Positions 25,667 through 34,205 of a stretch of 64,000 nucleotides of DNA are shown here, one piece after another. Within the stretch, counting starts at the first letter, position 1. The number at the start of each line of letters is the position of its first letter. The notes beneath the pieces were generated by a model. That model ran no database searches. It had not been told where the DNA came from and saw only the letters and a program-made list of their open reading frames with translations. The position numbers and the translations under genes are program-made. Origin of the DNA: Pelotomaculum terephthalicicum JT (GTDB taxonomy: Bacteria; Bacillota; Desulfotomaculia; Desulfotomaculales; Pelotomaculaceae); assembly GCF_022410535.1 (NCBI RefSeq), contig NZ_JAKNBL010000001.1:62001-126000 (forward strand), written 5' to 3'.

Positions 25667-26428
25667 TTATGAAGGCATGACCATACCGCCGTCAATACAA
25701 ATTGTTTGCCCGGTGATATAGCGTGCGCCGTCCGAAGCCAGAAAAACAATACATGGCACAATTTCATCAGGCTTGCAAAAACGTTTCATCGGAATGCGCG
25801 CTAGATAGGTCGGAGCTATTTTGGGGTCCGTCATAATCTTTCTGGTCATGTCTGTTTCAGCCATCGGAGCAATATTATTAACAGTAATTTGATAAGGCGC
25901 GAGTTCCTTGGCGCATGACTTCGTCAAAGCCAAAACTCCACCCTTCGCTGCCGTATAGTTAACTTGTCCGATTGTGCCCAGCAGACCGGCTGATGATGTG
26001 ACATTAATAATCGCCCCGCTCTTTTGTTCCATCATTGGCTTGGCCACGGCGGCGATGCAGTTAAATGTTCCCTTGAGGTTGACATCCACTACCATGTCCC
26101 ACTGATCATCAGTTATATTCCAGAGCATTCCAGGTTTGCTGACTCCCGCGTTATTGAACAGGATGTTAACCTTGCCCAACTTTTCCAGGGTGCTAGCGAC
26201 CATCGCATCCACTTGCTCGCGGTTCGCTACGTCAACTTGCATGACTTCCACTTTGACGCCTTCCGCCCTACAGCTCTTAACAACCTCATCTTCTTCACTA
26301 ATACGGCGGCTTATTAGCATCAAGTCTGCTCCCGCTTGTGCCAAACCTACTGAAATTGCTTCACCGATACCCATTCTCGCCCCGGTAACAATTGCTACCT
26401 TTCCTTTAAGTACACCTTTAAAAATCAA
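25667..26428 (-). CDS. Short-chain dehydrogenase/reductase (candidate 3-hydroxypimelyl-CoA dehydrogenase)
   Basis: 253 residues, classical SDR. The cofactor motif is TGARMGIGEA (15-24), NNAG is at 92-95, the catalytic triad is Ser145, Tyr158, Lys162 (YTAAK), and the end GQTICIDGGMVMPS is typical of FabG-like enzymes. Acidic or basic preference for NAD or NADP is unclear; SRR after beta-2 could favour NADP. First gene of the minus-strand run SDR-thiolase-DUF35-bamA-dch-had, so oxidation of 3-hydroxypimelyl-CoA before thiolysis is a reasonable proposal, not proven. Confidence 0.85.
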   Translation of the reverse strand: MIFKGVLKGKVAIVTGARMGIGEAISVGLAQAGADLMLISRRISEEDEVVKSCRAEGVKVEVMQVDVANREQVDAMVASTLEKLGKVNILFNNAGVSKPGMLWNITDDQWDMVVDVNLKGTFNCIAAVAKPMMEQKSGAIINVTSSAGLLGTIGQVNYTAAKGGVLALTKSCAKELAPYQITVNNIAPMAETDMTRKIMTDPKIAPTYLARIPMKRFCKPDEIVPCIVFLASDGARYITGQTICIDGGMVMPS

Positions 26429-26786
26429 AGCTAAACGGCCCCCCTTTTCATAATTTTTAAAAAATGCAAAAATATAACTTGACCTGCTTCCTTTTTATAT
26501 TTTATCAGGCCCTATGTAACACTAATTGAATTATAAACTTATTATACGCTAATTGCAACTTTGTACTAATATTCACTAAGTATATTAAATATATTTTTTT
26601 TCACTTAAAGGCGCAAAAATATCTTTAAATCCAAACAGCAGTTGACTCTTTACGCCTTTAAATTTAAAATATCAAAAGAATCTCAAGCGGTTATGAATTA
26701 TCTATTCTGTCCATAAAACATACAGTGTATGATAATTGGACAAATTATTTTGAAGGGATTTTTAATAGAACGTCAAATTATTTATA
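26429..26786. promoter_or_regulatory. Divergent AT-rich promoter region
   Basis: This 358-bp gap separates the aromatic cluster (minus) from the histidine kinase gene (plus). On the minus strand TATAAT (26541-26546) with TTAGTA (26564-26569) at 17-bp spacing is a plausible sigma-A promoter for the SDR operon. No GG-N10-GC sigma-54 pattern was found. On the plus side a short dyad CATACAGTGTATG lies near 26730. No gene is seen here. Confidence 0.35.
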
Positions 26787-28514
26787 ATGAAATATGGCGG
26801 AACAGGCTTAATTTTTGGAATCTGCCGCACGGTGGTGATTAGATTAAGCATGGCCGAAAGCAATGTGGAACATCCCGAATTGCTCATGGTATGCAAAATT
26901 AATTCCAGCTTCAACAACATTAAAAAAACATGTCCCGCCATAAAGGAAGCTTTAAGCTTTTCTGTCGATTCGTTTGAATTTACGCACGCAGGACTAATTT
27001 TGTACATCAACAACAAACAAACCGCTTGCCTGCAAGTTTCCAGAAAAGGTTTGTGTGAGAAACAGCCGGCGACAGGTAATTTTTACAAAAAGTATATGGA
27101 ACAATTCGGCGCGAGCCACAATCCGGCGGAAAGAATGGCTTCTTTACAGCCTTCTTCTTTCACCACAATCCCTGTCATTCTGCGGGCCTGCGACCCCGCC
27201 AGCAAAATGGAAATCGGCGTTTTCAGCGCCTCACCCGCAACAGCGCAAAATTATCTAAACAAAGCTACCTCGCTTGGCATTCATATCATCAATATCATTC
27301 AAGATTCTGTTTTCGGCAGGCAAAAAGACCGAAATTTAAGGAAATTGTCCATCTTGCTGGAAACAGTAGGCACCATCAGTTCATCGTTGAATTTAAACCA
27401 AATTCTGCATATAGTGTCTCAAATTACTGCCGATCTTTTTCACGCCCGCTGTGCCATTTTCTTATTTAACGAAACCGATCAGACGATTATACCGGCTGTC
27501 GGCGTGGGTAGCTTCGATAAAAAACTCAAAAAGAAATTCAGGGCGCAAAAAGGTCTTGCCCCATACCCGGCCTTTATCAAAGCGATGCGTGATCAACAGC
27601 CGGTGATGTTGACCCCGGACAATATTGAAAAAGGTTTTCCACCGGAAATTATCAAAAATTTTTCTTACGCGAGAGTGCTCCTGATTCCGCTCATTTCAAA
27701 GAACAATATGCTCGGGATTATGCAAGTGGACCGGCCGGCCCAGGATAAGCAGTTCGACCATGAGGAGGTGGCCATATTTTCCGCAATCGCCAAAGAAACT
27801 TCGATTGCCATGGAAAATACCAGGCTCGTGGATACCCTGGCCAAAAAAGAAAAGCTGCTGCAGCAGCTTTTGGAAAAATTGATTTGCGCGCAGGAAGACG
27901 AGCGTAAAAGAGTCGCGTCGGAGATCCACGACGGGGCCATCCAGGCCTTGCTGGGAATCTGGTACCGGGTCCAGTTGCTCGCCATATCCACCAGCGCCGA
28001 CGATAACAATAAAAACGAACTATTCAAAATACAAGACTTGCTTGGACAGCAAATTCAGGAAATACGCAGGATAGTTTACAATCTAAGGCCGGTGATGCTC
28101 GACACCTACGGGCTCGGCCCCGCGCTCCGGGCGCTTATCCGCACGTTGCAGGAAGAGAGCCAGATAGATTTTGAACTGGTCATGAAAAACCAAAAACAAT
28201 CGCTGCCGGCTAATTTTGAGTTAACGCTGTACCGCATCGTGCAGGAACTCCTGGCAAACGTAATCAAACATTCTCAGGCCACCAGGGTCCATGTTACCCT
28301 GGCTAACGATGAGAATAACACTGTGCTTGTGGTTAAGGACAACGGCATCGGTTTCAACTTAACTCCTCCCAGCCGGGATGACTTGTACGGCCACCTGGGT
28401 CTGGCCAATATCCAGGAGCGGCTCACCTTGTTAGGGGGAACCTTTAAAATAGACTCCCAGCTCGGTTGGGGTACGACTGTTACAGTCTACGTACCTACTC
28501 CGCTTGCCAACTAA
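26787..28514 (+). CDS. Soluble GAF-domain sensor histidine kinase (NarX/LiaS-type)
   Basis: 575 residues at most; the start is uncertain because no good ribosome binding site precedes the first ATG, and ATG at 26850 is an alternative. There is no membrane segment. A variable N-terminal sensor part (1-190) is followed by a GAF domain (about 200-350), a HisKA_3 dimerisation domain with the phospho-acceptor His381 (SEIHDGAIQALLG) and a HATPase_c domain with ELLANVIKHSQA and DNGIGFN. It therefore senses a cytoplasmic signal. The cognate regulator gene follows at 12 bp. Divergent position next to the benzoyl-CoA operon suggests, but does not prove, aromatic control. Confidence 0.9.
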   Translation: MKYGGTGLIFGICRTVVIRLSMAESNVEHPELLMVCKINSSFNNIKKTCPAIKEALSFSVDSFEFTHAGLILYINNKQTACLQVSRKGLCEKQPATGNFYKKYMEQFGASHNPAERMASLQPSSFTTIPVILRACDPASKMEIGVFSASPATAQNYLNKATSLGIHIINIIQDSVFGRQKDRNLRKLSILLETVGTISSSLNLNQILHIVSQITADLFHARCAIFLFNETDQTIIPAVGVGSFDKKLKKKFRAQKGLAPYPAFIKAMRDQQPVMLTPDNIEKGFPPEIIKNFSYARVLLIPLISKNNMLGIMQVDRPAQDKQFDHEEVAIFSAIAKETSIAMENTRLVDTLAKKEKLLQQLLEKLICAQEDERKRVASEIHDGAIQALLGIWYRVQLLAISTSADDNNKNELFKIQDLLGQQIQEIRRIVYNLRPVMLDTYGLGPALRALIRTLQEESQIDFELVMKNQKQSLPANFELTLYRIVQELLANVIKHSQATRVHVTLANDENNTVLVVKDNGIGFNLTPPSRDDLYGHLGLANIQERLTLLGGTFKIDSQLGWGTTVTVYVPTPLAN

Positions 28515-28526
28515 GGGGGTTTTACA

Positions 28527-29201
28527 TTGTCCAATATCAAGCTGCTGATTGTTGATGATCACCCCATGATCCGCGAAGGTCTGGTCGCAATGCTGGGGCC
28601 AAGACAGGATATTGATATTATCGGCTGCTGTTCGAACGCTGAAGAAGCGTTGGAATTCGTTACACGCCATGTTCCCGATGTTATTCTTATGGACATAAAA
28701 ATGCAAAAAATGAATGGCATTGAAGCCACTCGTGAAATTACCTCCCTTGTACCCGGAATAAAAATAATTATGCTTACCATATTTGAAGACGCGGAGTCGG
28801 TCAGGCTTTCCCTGCAAGCCGGGGCTACCGGATATATGCTGAAGCAGGCGTCGCAAGAAAAGCTCGTGGAAAGTATTCACCAGGCCTTCCGCGGCGAAAT
28901 GGTCATTGACCCGTCCTTGATTGATCAACTGGTTAACGACTACGCCCGGATCGCCCAAAGTTCTTTCAACCATTCCAGTTTACCAGCAAGAGATGATAAC
29001 AAGAATCTTACTCCCAGGGAAGGTGAAATTCTTAAATACCTAAGCCAGGGTTTGTCAAACAAGGAAATATCGGCAAAAACCCACTTGGCTGTGGACACGG
29101 TAAAAACCCACCTCCGCAGCATCTACCGCAAGATGGGTGTAAAAAGCCGTTCCCAGGCAATTTCGGAAAATATCAAGCAAAGAAAAAAATTTAATACTTA
29201 G
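28527..29201 (+). CDS. NarL/FixJ-family response regulator
   Basis: 224 residues from a TTG start behind AAGGGGG. The receiver domain has the phospho-acceptor Asp56 in VILMDIKM, acidic residues in VDDHP and Lys in MLKQAS; the C-terminal LuxR-type helix-turn-helix is LTPREGEILKYLSQGLSNKE with TVKTHLRSIYRKMGV. It pairs with the upstream kinase. The gene converges on the carbonic anhydrase-like gene and overlaps its end by four bases. Confidence 0.93.
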   Translation: MSNIKLLIVDDHPMIREGLVAMLGPRQDIDIIGCCSNAEEALEFVTRHVPDVILMDIKMQKMNGIEATREITSLVPGIKIIMLTIFEDAESVRLSLQAGATGYMLKQASQEKLVESIHQAFRGEMVIDPSLIDQLVNDYARIAQSSFNHSSLPARDDNKNLTPREGEILKYLSQGLSNKEISAKTHLAVDTVKTHLRSIYRKMGVKSRSQAISENIKQRKKFNT

Positions 29202-29752
29202 GAGTCCCGAGCCGCCCGGCAATCCTCAGGCGATACCTGCTTTAAAGACTGGTGACAGCGGGGCGGCAACGCCAGGTAATAGCCAGTTGCTTCTTCAAGC
29301 GATTTCCGCATTTCATCTTTAATGTCCGCCACGGCTTTAGCCGGCGCGCCAACCACCAGCTTGCCGGGCGGTATATTCGTCTTCGCGGTGATCACGGCGC
29401 CGGCCCCGATACAACATCCATCCCCGATAGTGGCAAAATCCATAATTACCGCACCCATGCCGACCAGCACATGCTCTCCCAGCCTGGGAGTGTGCAGAAT
29501 AGCGCTATGACCGATATGGCTTCGGGGACCAAGTATGGCGGTTTCCCCGGGAAGCACATGGATAACGCAATTTTCCTGCACATTAGAGCCGGGACCTATT
29601 ACGACAGACCCCCAGTCCCCCCGGATTCTTGCCCCCGGACCGATATAGCAGCCTTCTCCAATCGTAACGTCGCCAATGATCGTGGCCTCCGGGTGCACAT
29701 AGCTACTCTCGTCAACAACAGGCTTTTTTCCCTCAAACTCATAAAACGCCAT
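29198..29752 (-). CDS. Gamma-carbonic anhydrase-like hexapeptide-repeat protein (PaaY/CaiE group)
   Basis: 184 residues built of left-handed beta-helix hexapeptide repeats (EATIIGDVTIGEGCYIGPGA and so on). The metal-ligand histidines of gamma carbonic anhydrases are recognisable in ENCVIHV and HIGHSAILH. The C-terminal tail YYLALPPRCHQSLKQV resembles PaaY/CaiE, which act beside CoA-thioester pathways as thioesterases or unknown helpers. It is alone on its transcription unit or follows iorBA after 186 bp. Precise activity cannot be told from sequence. Confidence 0.82.
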   Translation of the reverse strand: MAFYEFEGKKPVVDESSYVHPEATIIGDVTIGEGCYIGPGARIRGDWGSVVIGPGSNVQENCVIHVLPGETAILGPRSHIGHSAILHTPRLGEHVLVGMGAVIMDFATIGDGCCIGAGAVITAKTNIPPGKLVVGAPAKAVADIKDEMRKSLEEATGYYLALPPRCHQSLKQVSPEDCRAARDS

Positions 29753-29788
29753 TTTTTTATACCCTCCCTTGATCCATCACTAATCCCC

Positions 29789-29847
29789 GGACTCACTCGC
29801 TCCTTGAATTAGGCCTTAAAATCGCCGTTTATGTATGCCCAAAGGTC
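29789..29847. repeat. Dispersed intergenic repeat, copy 1
   Basis: About 59 bp between iorB and the gamma-carbonic anhydrase gene. It matches 37744-37801 over most of its length: CTCACTCGCTC, TTGAATTAGG, AAAATC.CCG and CAAAGGTC occur in the same order and spacing. Both copies lie just outside genes. A shorter match (TTAAAATCGCCG) is at about 60684-60695. Confidence 0.6.
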
Positions 29848-29938
29848 GCTTACCCAGGTGAAAGCACCTGCCCGCGGGCTCGCGTACCAGCCGCCGGGCA
29901 AGCGCCGTCAACTCAGGTGAGATAACTTAAATAGCCGC

Positions 29939-30529
29939 CTATTTTTGCATTAATTCCCTGCCTGCTTGAAAAGCTTTGATATTCAGTTCTTTAAATTTAG
30001 CCGGAACAAGTTCGGCTATCGTTTTTTCCCACACCTCAACAGGCTCGTCTAAATATATGGAAAGGGCGCCAAGCAAAACCACCCCGCCGAGAGCGGCGTT
30101 TCCCAATTCCAGCGCCTTTGCCGCTCCGTCTACCCAGACAACCTTCGCTCCGGTGCCGGCAAGAATACTTTCAATCTCCTTTTCCTCCGGGTATTGGGCC
30201 TGTCCGAGGTTGACACTCGGCGGCAAGATCTGGTGGCGGTTGATTATGGCGACCGTATTTGCCGCTGTATAATGGGGCCATCTGGCGGCTTCAAGCATTT
30301 CGAACGCCAGCAGGAAATCAGTTTTCCCTTCCTCAATTAGCGGTGAATAAACTTTCTCTCCCCAGCGGACATGACTTTCCACCGCTCCGCCCCGCTGCGA
30401 CATTCCGTGCACTTCGGATTTTTTAACATCATAACCGCAACGCAGGCCAATTTCGCAGAGTATATCACTGGCCAGGATAGTCCCCTGGCCGCCGACCCCG
30501 GCAAACAGGAAGTCGTATTTATTTTTCAT
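29939..30529 (-). CDS. iorB: Indolepyruvate/2-oxoacid ferredoxin oxidoreductase beta subunit
   Basis: 196 residues; ATG 30529 follows AGGAGGT. The fold is the POR gamma domain: DFLFAGVGGQGTILASDILC at the N terminus, SEVHGMSQRGGAVESHVRWG in the middle. With IorA it oxidises aryl pyruvates or similar 2-oxoacids to acyl-CoA and reduces ferredoxin, or runs in reverse. It starts 14 bp after the iorA stop. The ATP-grasp synthetase partner sometimes found next to Ior is encoded at 57.7 kb in this window, but not in this operon. Confidence 0.92.
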   Translation of the reverse strand: MKNKYDFLFAGVGGQGTILASDILCEIGLRCGYDVKKSEVHGMSQRGGAVESHVRWGEKVYSPLIEEGKTDFLLAFEMLEAARWPHYTAANTVAIINRHQILPPSVNLGQAQYPEEKEIESILAGTGAKVVWVDGAAKALELGNAALGGVVLLGALSIYLDEPVEVWEKTIAELVPAKFKELNIKAFQAGRELMQK

Positions 30530-30542
30530 GCTGCATACCTCC

Positions 30543-32288
30543 TCAATTAGGAACCTTAATGGCGCCCTGGTTGCACACACTGGCACAGAAACCGCAGCCG
30601 ATGCAGAGAGCGGGGTCAATCCTTACCCCGCCGTCCACCTTGGTCATCGGTGAACACGCGATACGGAGGCAGTTGCCGCACTCGTTGCAGGCATCCAGGT
30701 CTACTGCCGGAGCCGGTTTCTTTTCCTTGATATTGAGCACACAGGGATATTGTGAAACAATCAGCGAAGGTTCGTCCGAACTCGTATGCTCCCGGATAGT
30801 ATCCATAACAAGTTTGAAATCATAAGGATTGATCACGTCCACCTTTTTAAATCCAACTGCGCGCGCCAGGGCATCGATACTGACATTGGGCACCTCTTTG
30901 CCCATCATCGTCCAGCCGGTGCCGGGGTGCGGCTGGTGACCGGTCATGGCCGTGATCCGGTTGTCAACGACAATGACCGTGCTGTTGCCGCCATTGCTGA
31001 TCAAATTAATCAGCGGCGCGATACCGCTGTGAAAAAAGGTTGAGTCACCGATAACCGCCGCGGTGCGGTCTTTTACTCCAGCCCGGTCAACGCCATGCAC
31101 GTTGCCGATGCTGGCGCCCATACAGATGCAGGAATGCATGGAGCCAAGCGGAGGCGCGGCGCCCAGGGTGTAGCACCCGATATCGCCCATTACCGCCACG
31201 CGGAGGCGCTGCAAAGCGTAAAATACCGGCCGGTGGGCGCAACCGGGGCAAAGCATCGGCGGCCTTACCGGCAATTGCGAAGTCTGAAATATCGGGGTAT
31301 CGGCTTCCTTGGGCACAAGCCCCGTGGCTGCCGCGTGCTTTCTAATTCTTCCCTGGCTGAATTCGGCTATGCCGGGAAACACTTCTCTTCCCTTGACCGG
31401 AATGCCAAGCAGCCGCACATGCTCTTCGATGAAAGGGTCCAGTTCCTCCACCACGACAACTTGCTTCACCCGCCCCGCGAGATCGCGGATCAACCGCTCG
31501 GGCAAGGGGTATACCATCCCCAGTTTTAAAAAGGTCGCTTCCGGAAAAACTTCTTTGGCATACTGGTAGTTCACTCCCGCGGCAATAACACCGATATCGC
31601 CGCTGCCCGGCTCAATATAATTGATAGGCGTTGTTTCGGCGTACTCCGCCAGTTTTTTCAGCCTTTCCTCCACTACCAGGCGGCGTTGGCGGGCGTTCAT
31701 CGGCACCATTACATACTTGGACGCGTTACGCTCGTAAGCGGCCGGCTCCACTGCGACATCAGCCGGCTCATCTTCCAATTCAACGACACACTTGGAATGC
31801 GACAGCCTGGTAGTTGACCGCAAAATAACCGGTGTATCGAACATCTCACTTATATCGACGGCGATTTTAACAAAACGCTTGGCTTCTTCAGAATCCGCCG
31901 GCTCGAGCATGACTACCTTGGAAGCTTTGGCGTAGTGCCTGTTGTCTTGCTCATTTTGTGAACTGTGCATGCTTGGATCGTCGGCGTTGACGATAACCAG
32001 GGCGCCGTTCGTCCCGGTATAGGACACGGTAAACAGGGAATCCGCCGCCACATTTAATCCAACATGTTTCATGGTTACCAGCGCGCGTTTCCCCGCTAAA
32101 GCCGCCCCGATCCCCACGTCCATCGCTACTTTCTCATTTGGCGACCATTCCGCGTACGCGCCGGGATAACGCGAATAATTTTCTAAAACCTCGGTACTAG
32201 GCGTACCGGGATAACCGGCGCCTACTTTTATCCCAGCCAGGTAGGTGCCATAGGCAAAAGCTTCATTTCCGGACATTATTTTTTTCAT
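30543..32288 (-). CDS. iorA: Indolepyruvate ferredoxin oxidoreductase alpha subunit
   Basis: 581 residues; ATG 32288 follows AGAGGTGG. The N-terminal half is the pyrimidine-binding domain (GYPGTPSTEVLENY, KHVGLNVAADSLF, DDPSMHSSQNEQDNR), the second half the thiamine-diphosphate domain (CPGCAHRPVFYAL, GDIGCYTLG, GDSTFFHSGI, VVDN). Two 4Fe-4S motifs end the protein (CNECGNCLRIAC and CIGCGFCASVC). This is the complete IorA layout. It forms a two-gene operon with iorB. Confidence 0.94.
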   Translation of the reverse strand: MKKIMSGNEAFAYGTYLAGIKVGAGYPGTPSTEVLENYSRYPGAYAEWSPNEKVAMDVGIGAALAGKRALVTMKHVGLNVAADSLFTVSYTGTNGALVIVNADDPSMHSSQNEQDNRHYAKASKVVMLEPADSEEAKRFVKIAVDISEMFDTPVILRSTTRLSHSKCVVELEDEPADVAVEPAAYERNASKYVMVPMNARQRRLVVEERLKKLAEYAETTPINYIEPGSGDIGVIAAGVNYQYAKEVFPEATFLKLGMVYPLPERLIRDLAGRVKQVVVVEELDPFIEEHVRLLGIPVKGREVFPGIAEFSQGRIRKHAAATGLVPKEADTPIFQTSQLPVRPPMLCPGCAHRPVFYALQRLRVAVMGDIGCYTLGAAPPLGSMHSCICMGASIGNVHGVDRAGVKDRTAAVIGDSTFFHSGIAPLINLISNGGNSTVIVVDNRITAMTGHQPHPGTGWTMMGKEVPNVSIDALARAVGFKKVDVINPYDFKLVMDTIREHTSSDEPSLIVSQYPCVLNIKEKKPAPAVDLDACNECGNCLRIACSPMTKVDGGVRIDPALCIGCGFCASVCNQGAIKVPN

Positions 32289-32321
32289 CAGACAACCACC
32301 TCTACCAAGTATTGATACCAC

Positions 32322-32996
32322 GTTACTATTCAGGCATTCGCAATTCAGCAGTCAGACCCCCATGAAGCTTCGCTTCACCATCAGATGGCTGAAAATGGCA
32401 ATGATTTATTTAAATCGTATTCTCTCATACCTGCTCTGACTCCTGAGTAATTACTATACACATTTATTCTTAAATAAAGCCATACACCTCATCTTGAGAA
32501 GGTGCGAACAACCATGATCAAAAATCAGCTAAAAAACCTGCCGGCTTGCCAAGTGATAGGGGTTTGACCATACGCAACAATGAAAGACCTATCTCCGTTG
32601 TTCGCTTTGGCCACCTCCTTCCTGCTTTTGATAATCATACCACCCCGCCCCCGTCCTGCGGCCAGGCCGGCCGGCACGGACCAATTCTACAAATGCCGGG
32701 GGAGGATTTCATTTCATGGAAAAAATTGGCGGCATAGCCGCCTATGCGCCTTTATTTTGTCCATCTCTATACTTCTGCCTGGAAAGGCATAATCCTGCCG
32801 GGCACATCCTGAACCAAAACCAAATTTATATCACTTAATACAATTTCATATCCATCCTGCGCCGTAACCCGGCAATCCCCACCCCTCTCTCTTGAATCAG
32901 CATCATGTGCTAAAAAAGGACAAAAAAAGAAAAAACCCCTATTCCGGGAATCAGAGTAATTACCGAGCCGTTGCAATTATATCCTCTCAACCGCGC
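32322..32996. other. Intergenic stretch without a recognised gene
   Basis: 675 bp between iorA and the dehydratase-like genes. Only short reading frames occur. One minus-strand frame ending at 32767 has a protein-like end (SDINLVLVQDVPGRIMPF) but no acceptable start next to a ribosome binding site, so a decayed gene end is possible. No terminator with a clear T-run was found. Confidence 0.4.
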
Positions 32997-34205
32997 TCAA
33001 TTCGAATTATGCTCAAGCCGGTCAAAAAACTCAGCAAAAAGTTTCTTGATGTATTCCTCATCAAAATAACGCTCATCCGACATATCCGCTTCAAAAATAA
33101 CCCCGGGCAACCCGGTGCGGTCACTGATAATCTGGTACTTGTCATATAGACCCAGCGCTTTCGGCTTGCAGCTGCGGTTAGAAAACAAGATAAATCCATC
33201 GACCTTGAACTCTTTCATTAAAATGATTTTTTGCTGGAGCCGGTACTCATAACCCCTGTTGATAAACACTTCCGTATAATTTTTCACAAGACTTTCCAGT
33301 GGCCTGTTCAGATCAAACCGCCATGCCCATGAGTGGGTATATTGAGAAGCAACCGCCAGCGCTTTTCTTTCCATCAGCAGATTTGAGAACCAGCGCAATC
33401 TCGGCCACACCGGGATATGGTCAAAGTAAAGCTTATACCGCTCGTCAGAGATAACGTAAACATTGTTATCCAGCCTTTCTTCCAACTCTTTTTTCAGTTC
33501 CTTGTAGTAATCAACAGCCCATTTCGTACCCCTCCAGGCAACGATGGGCGCCAGGTGGTAACAAGCGTCAAAATAGCCGAAAGGAGCGGGCTTTAACGCC
33601 GCCATATTAAGAATTTCATTCCACAAGCGGCAGGCTTCGTTAGATAAGGATATAACTTCAGCCAAACGGCTGAAGTTAAACGTATTCCCCGTATAAAGCT
33701 CAAGAAAATCCAGTAATTCATGCAATTGTTCAACAATGTACCGCTTGATCAAAGTAGTCGGCGTATTCTCAATAAGAGGCGTGTCAATCAGAAAAAACGG
33801 CACCTGATAATACCTGCCTGCCGCTTCGAACCACTTCTGCAAACTGCCGCATTGGGCGTTGGAGCAAAAAACCACGTCCGGCTTCAAGACCTCACCAGCC
33901 GGACGTTCAACAGAAAAAGCGTTTCCAATCCCGCACCGGGCGTAAGCGCAGAGGTCGGGGAAATAGCCCTTTTCCTCCGCGGCCGCGGATATACGATCGG
34001 CGACTTTTTTAGCCGCGATGCGGGCGCCGAAATTTTCCGGGTAATACGGAAATAAGCCGGCGGCATAAATTATTTCCACCGGAAAAGTAGCTGTTACCCA
34101 GGCCACAGGGATGCCTTTTTCCTTGGCGGCGACACCCCGCTCATGATACTCGGCCATCATTTGCTTAAATAAGCTGGTTGTCTTGAAAGAAGGACTTACG
34201 ACCAC
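32997..34205 (-). CDS. 2-hydroxyacyl-CoA dehydratase / benzoyl-CoA reductase-like subunit (HgdB/BcrB type)
   Basis: 402 residues from a GTG immediately after the stop of the upstream gene, with AGGTGGAG as binding site. The family signature is visible: VAWVTATFPVEIIYAAGLFP at the N terminus, the cysteine region DLCAYARCGIGNAF, VVFCSNAQCGS, and the C-terminal FILFSNRSCKPKALG with GLPGVIFEADMSDERYF. Such subunits carry 4Fe-4S clusters and remove the hydroxyl of 2-hydroxyacyl-CoA or reduce benzoyl-CoA once activated by an ATPase. No activase gene is present in the window. Specific substrate unknown. Confidence 0.85.
   Translation of the reverse strand: MVVSPSFKTTSLFKQMMAEYHERGVAAKEKGIPVAWVTATFPVEIIYAAGLFPYYPENFGARIAAKKVADRISAAAEEKGYFPDLCAYARCGIGNAFSVERPAGEVLKPDVVFCSNAQCGSLQKWFEAAGRYYQVPFFLIDTPLIENTPTTLIKRYIVEQLHELLDFLELYTGNTFNFSRLAEVISLSNEACRLWNEILNMAALKPAPFGYFDACYHLAPIVAWRGTKWAVDYYKELKKELEERLDNNVYVISDERYKLYFDHIPVWPRLRWFSNLLMERKALAVASQYTHSWAWRFDLNRPLESLVKNYTEVFINRGYEYRLQQKIILMKEFKVDGFILFSNRSCKPKALGLYDKYQIISDRTGLPGVIFEADMSDERYFDEEYIKKLFAEFFDRLEHNSN

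Noticed and set aside
28431-28973. 180-residue minus-strand frame opposite kinase and regulator genes
   Set aside because: Antisense to the well-conserved kinase end and receiver domain; no ribosome binding site; a shadow frame.
32767-32976. 69-codon minus-strand frame in the 675-bp gap
   Set aside because: Its second half looks protein-like, but the first half is low complexity (Phe run) and no start is paired with a ribosome binding site; kept only as a note in the intergenic entry.
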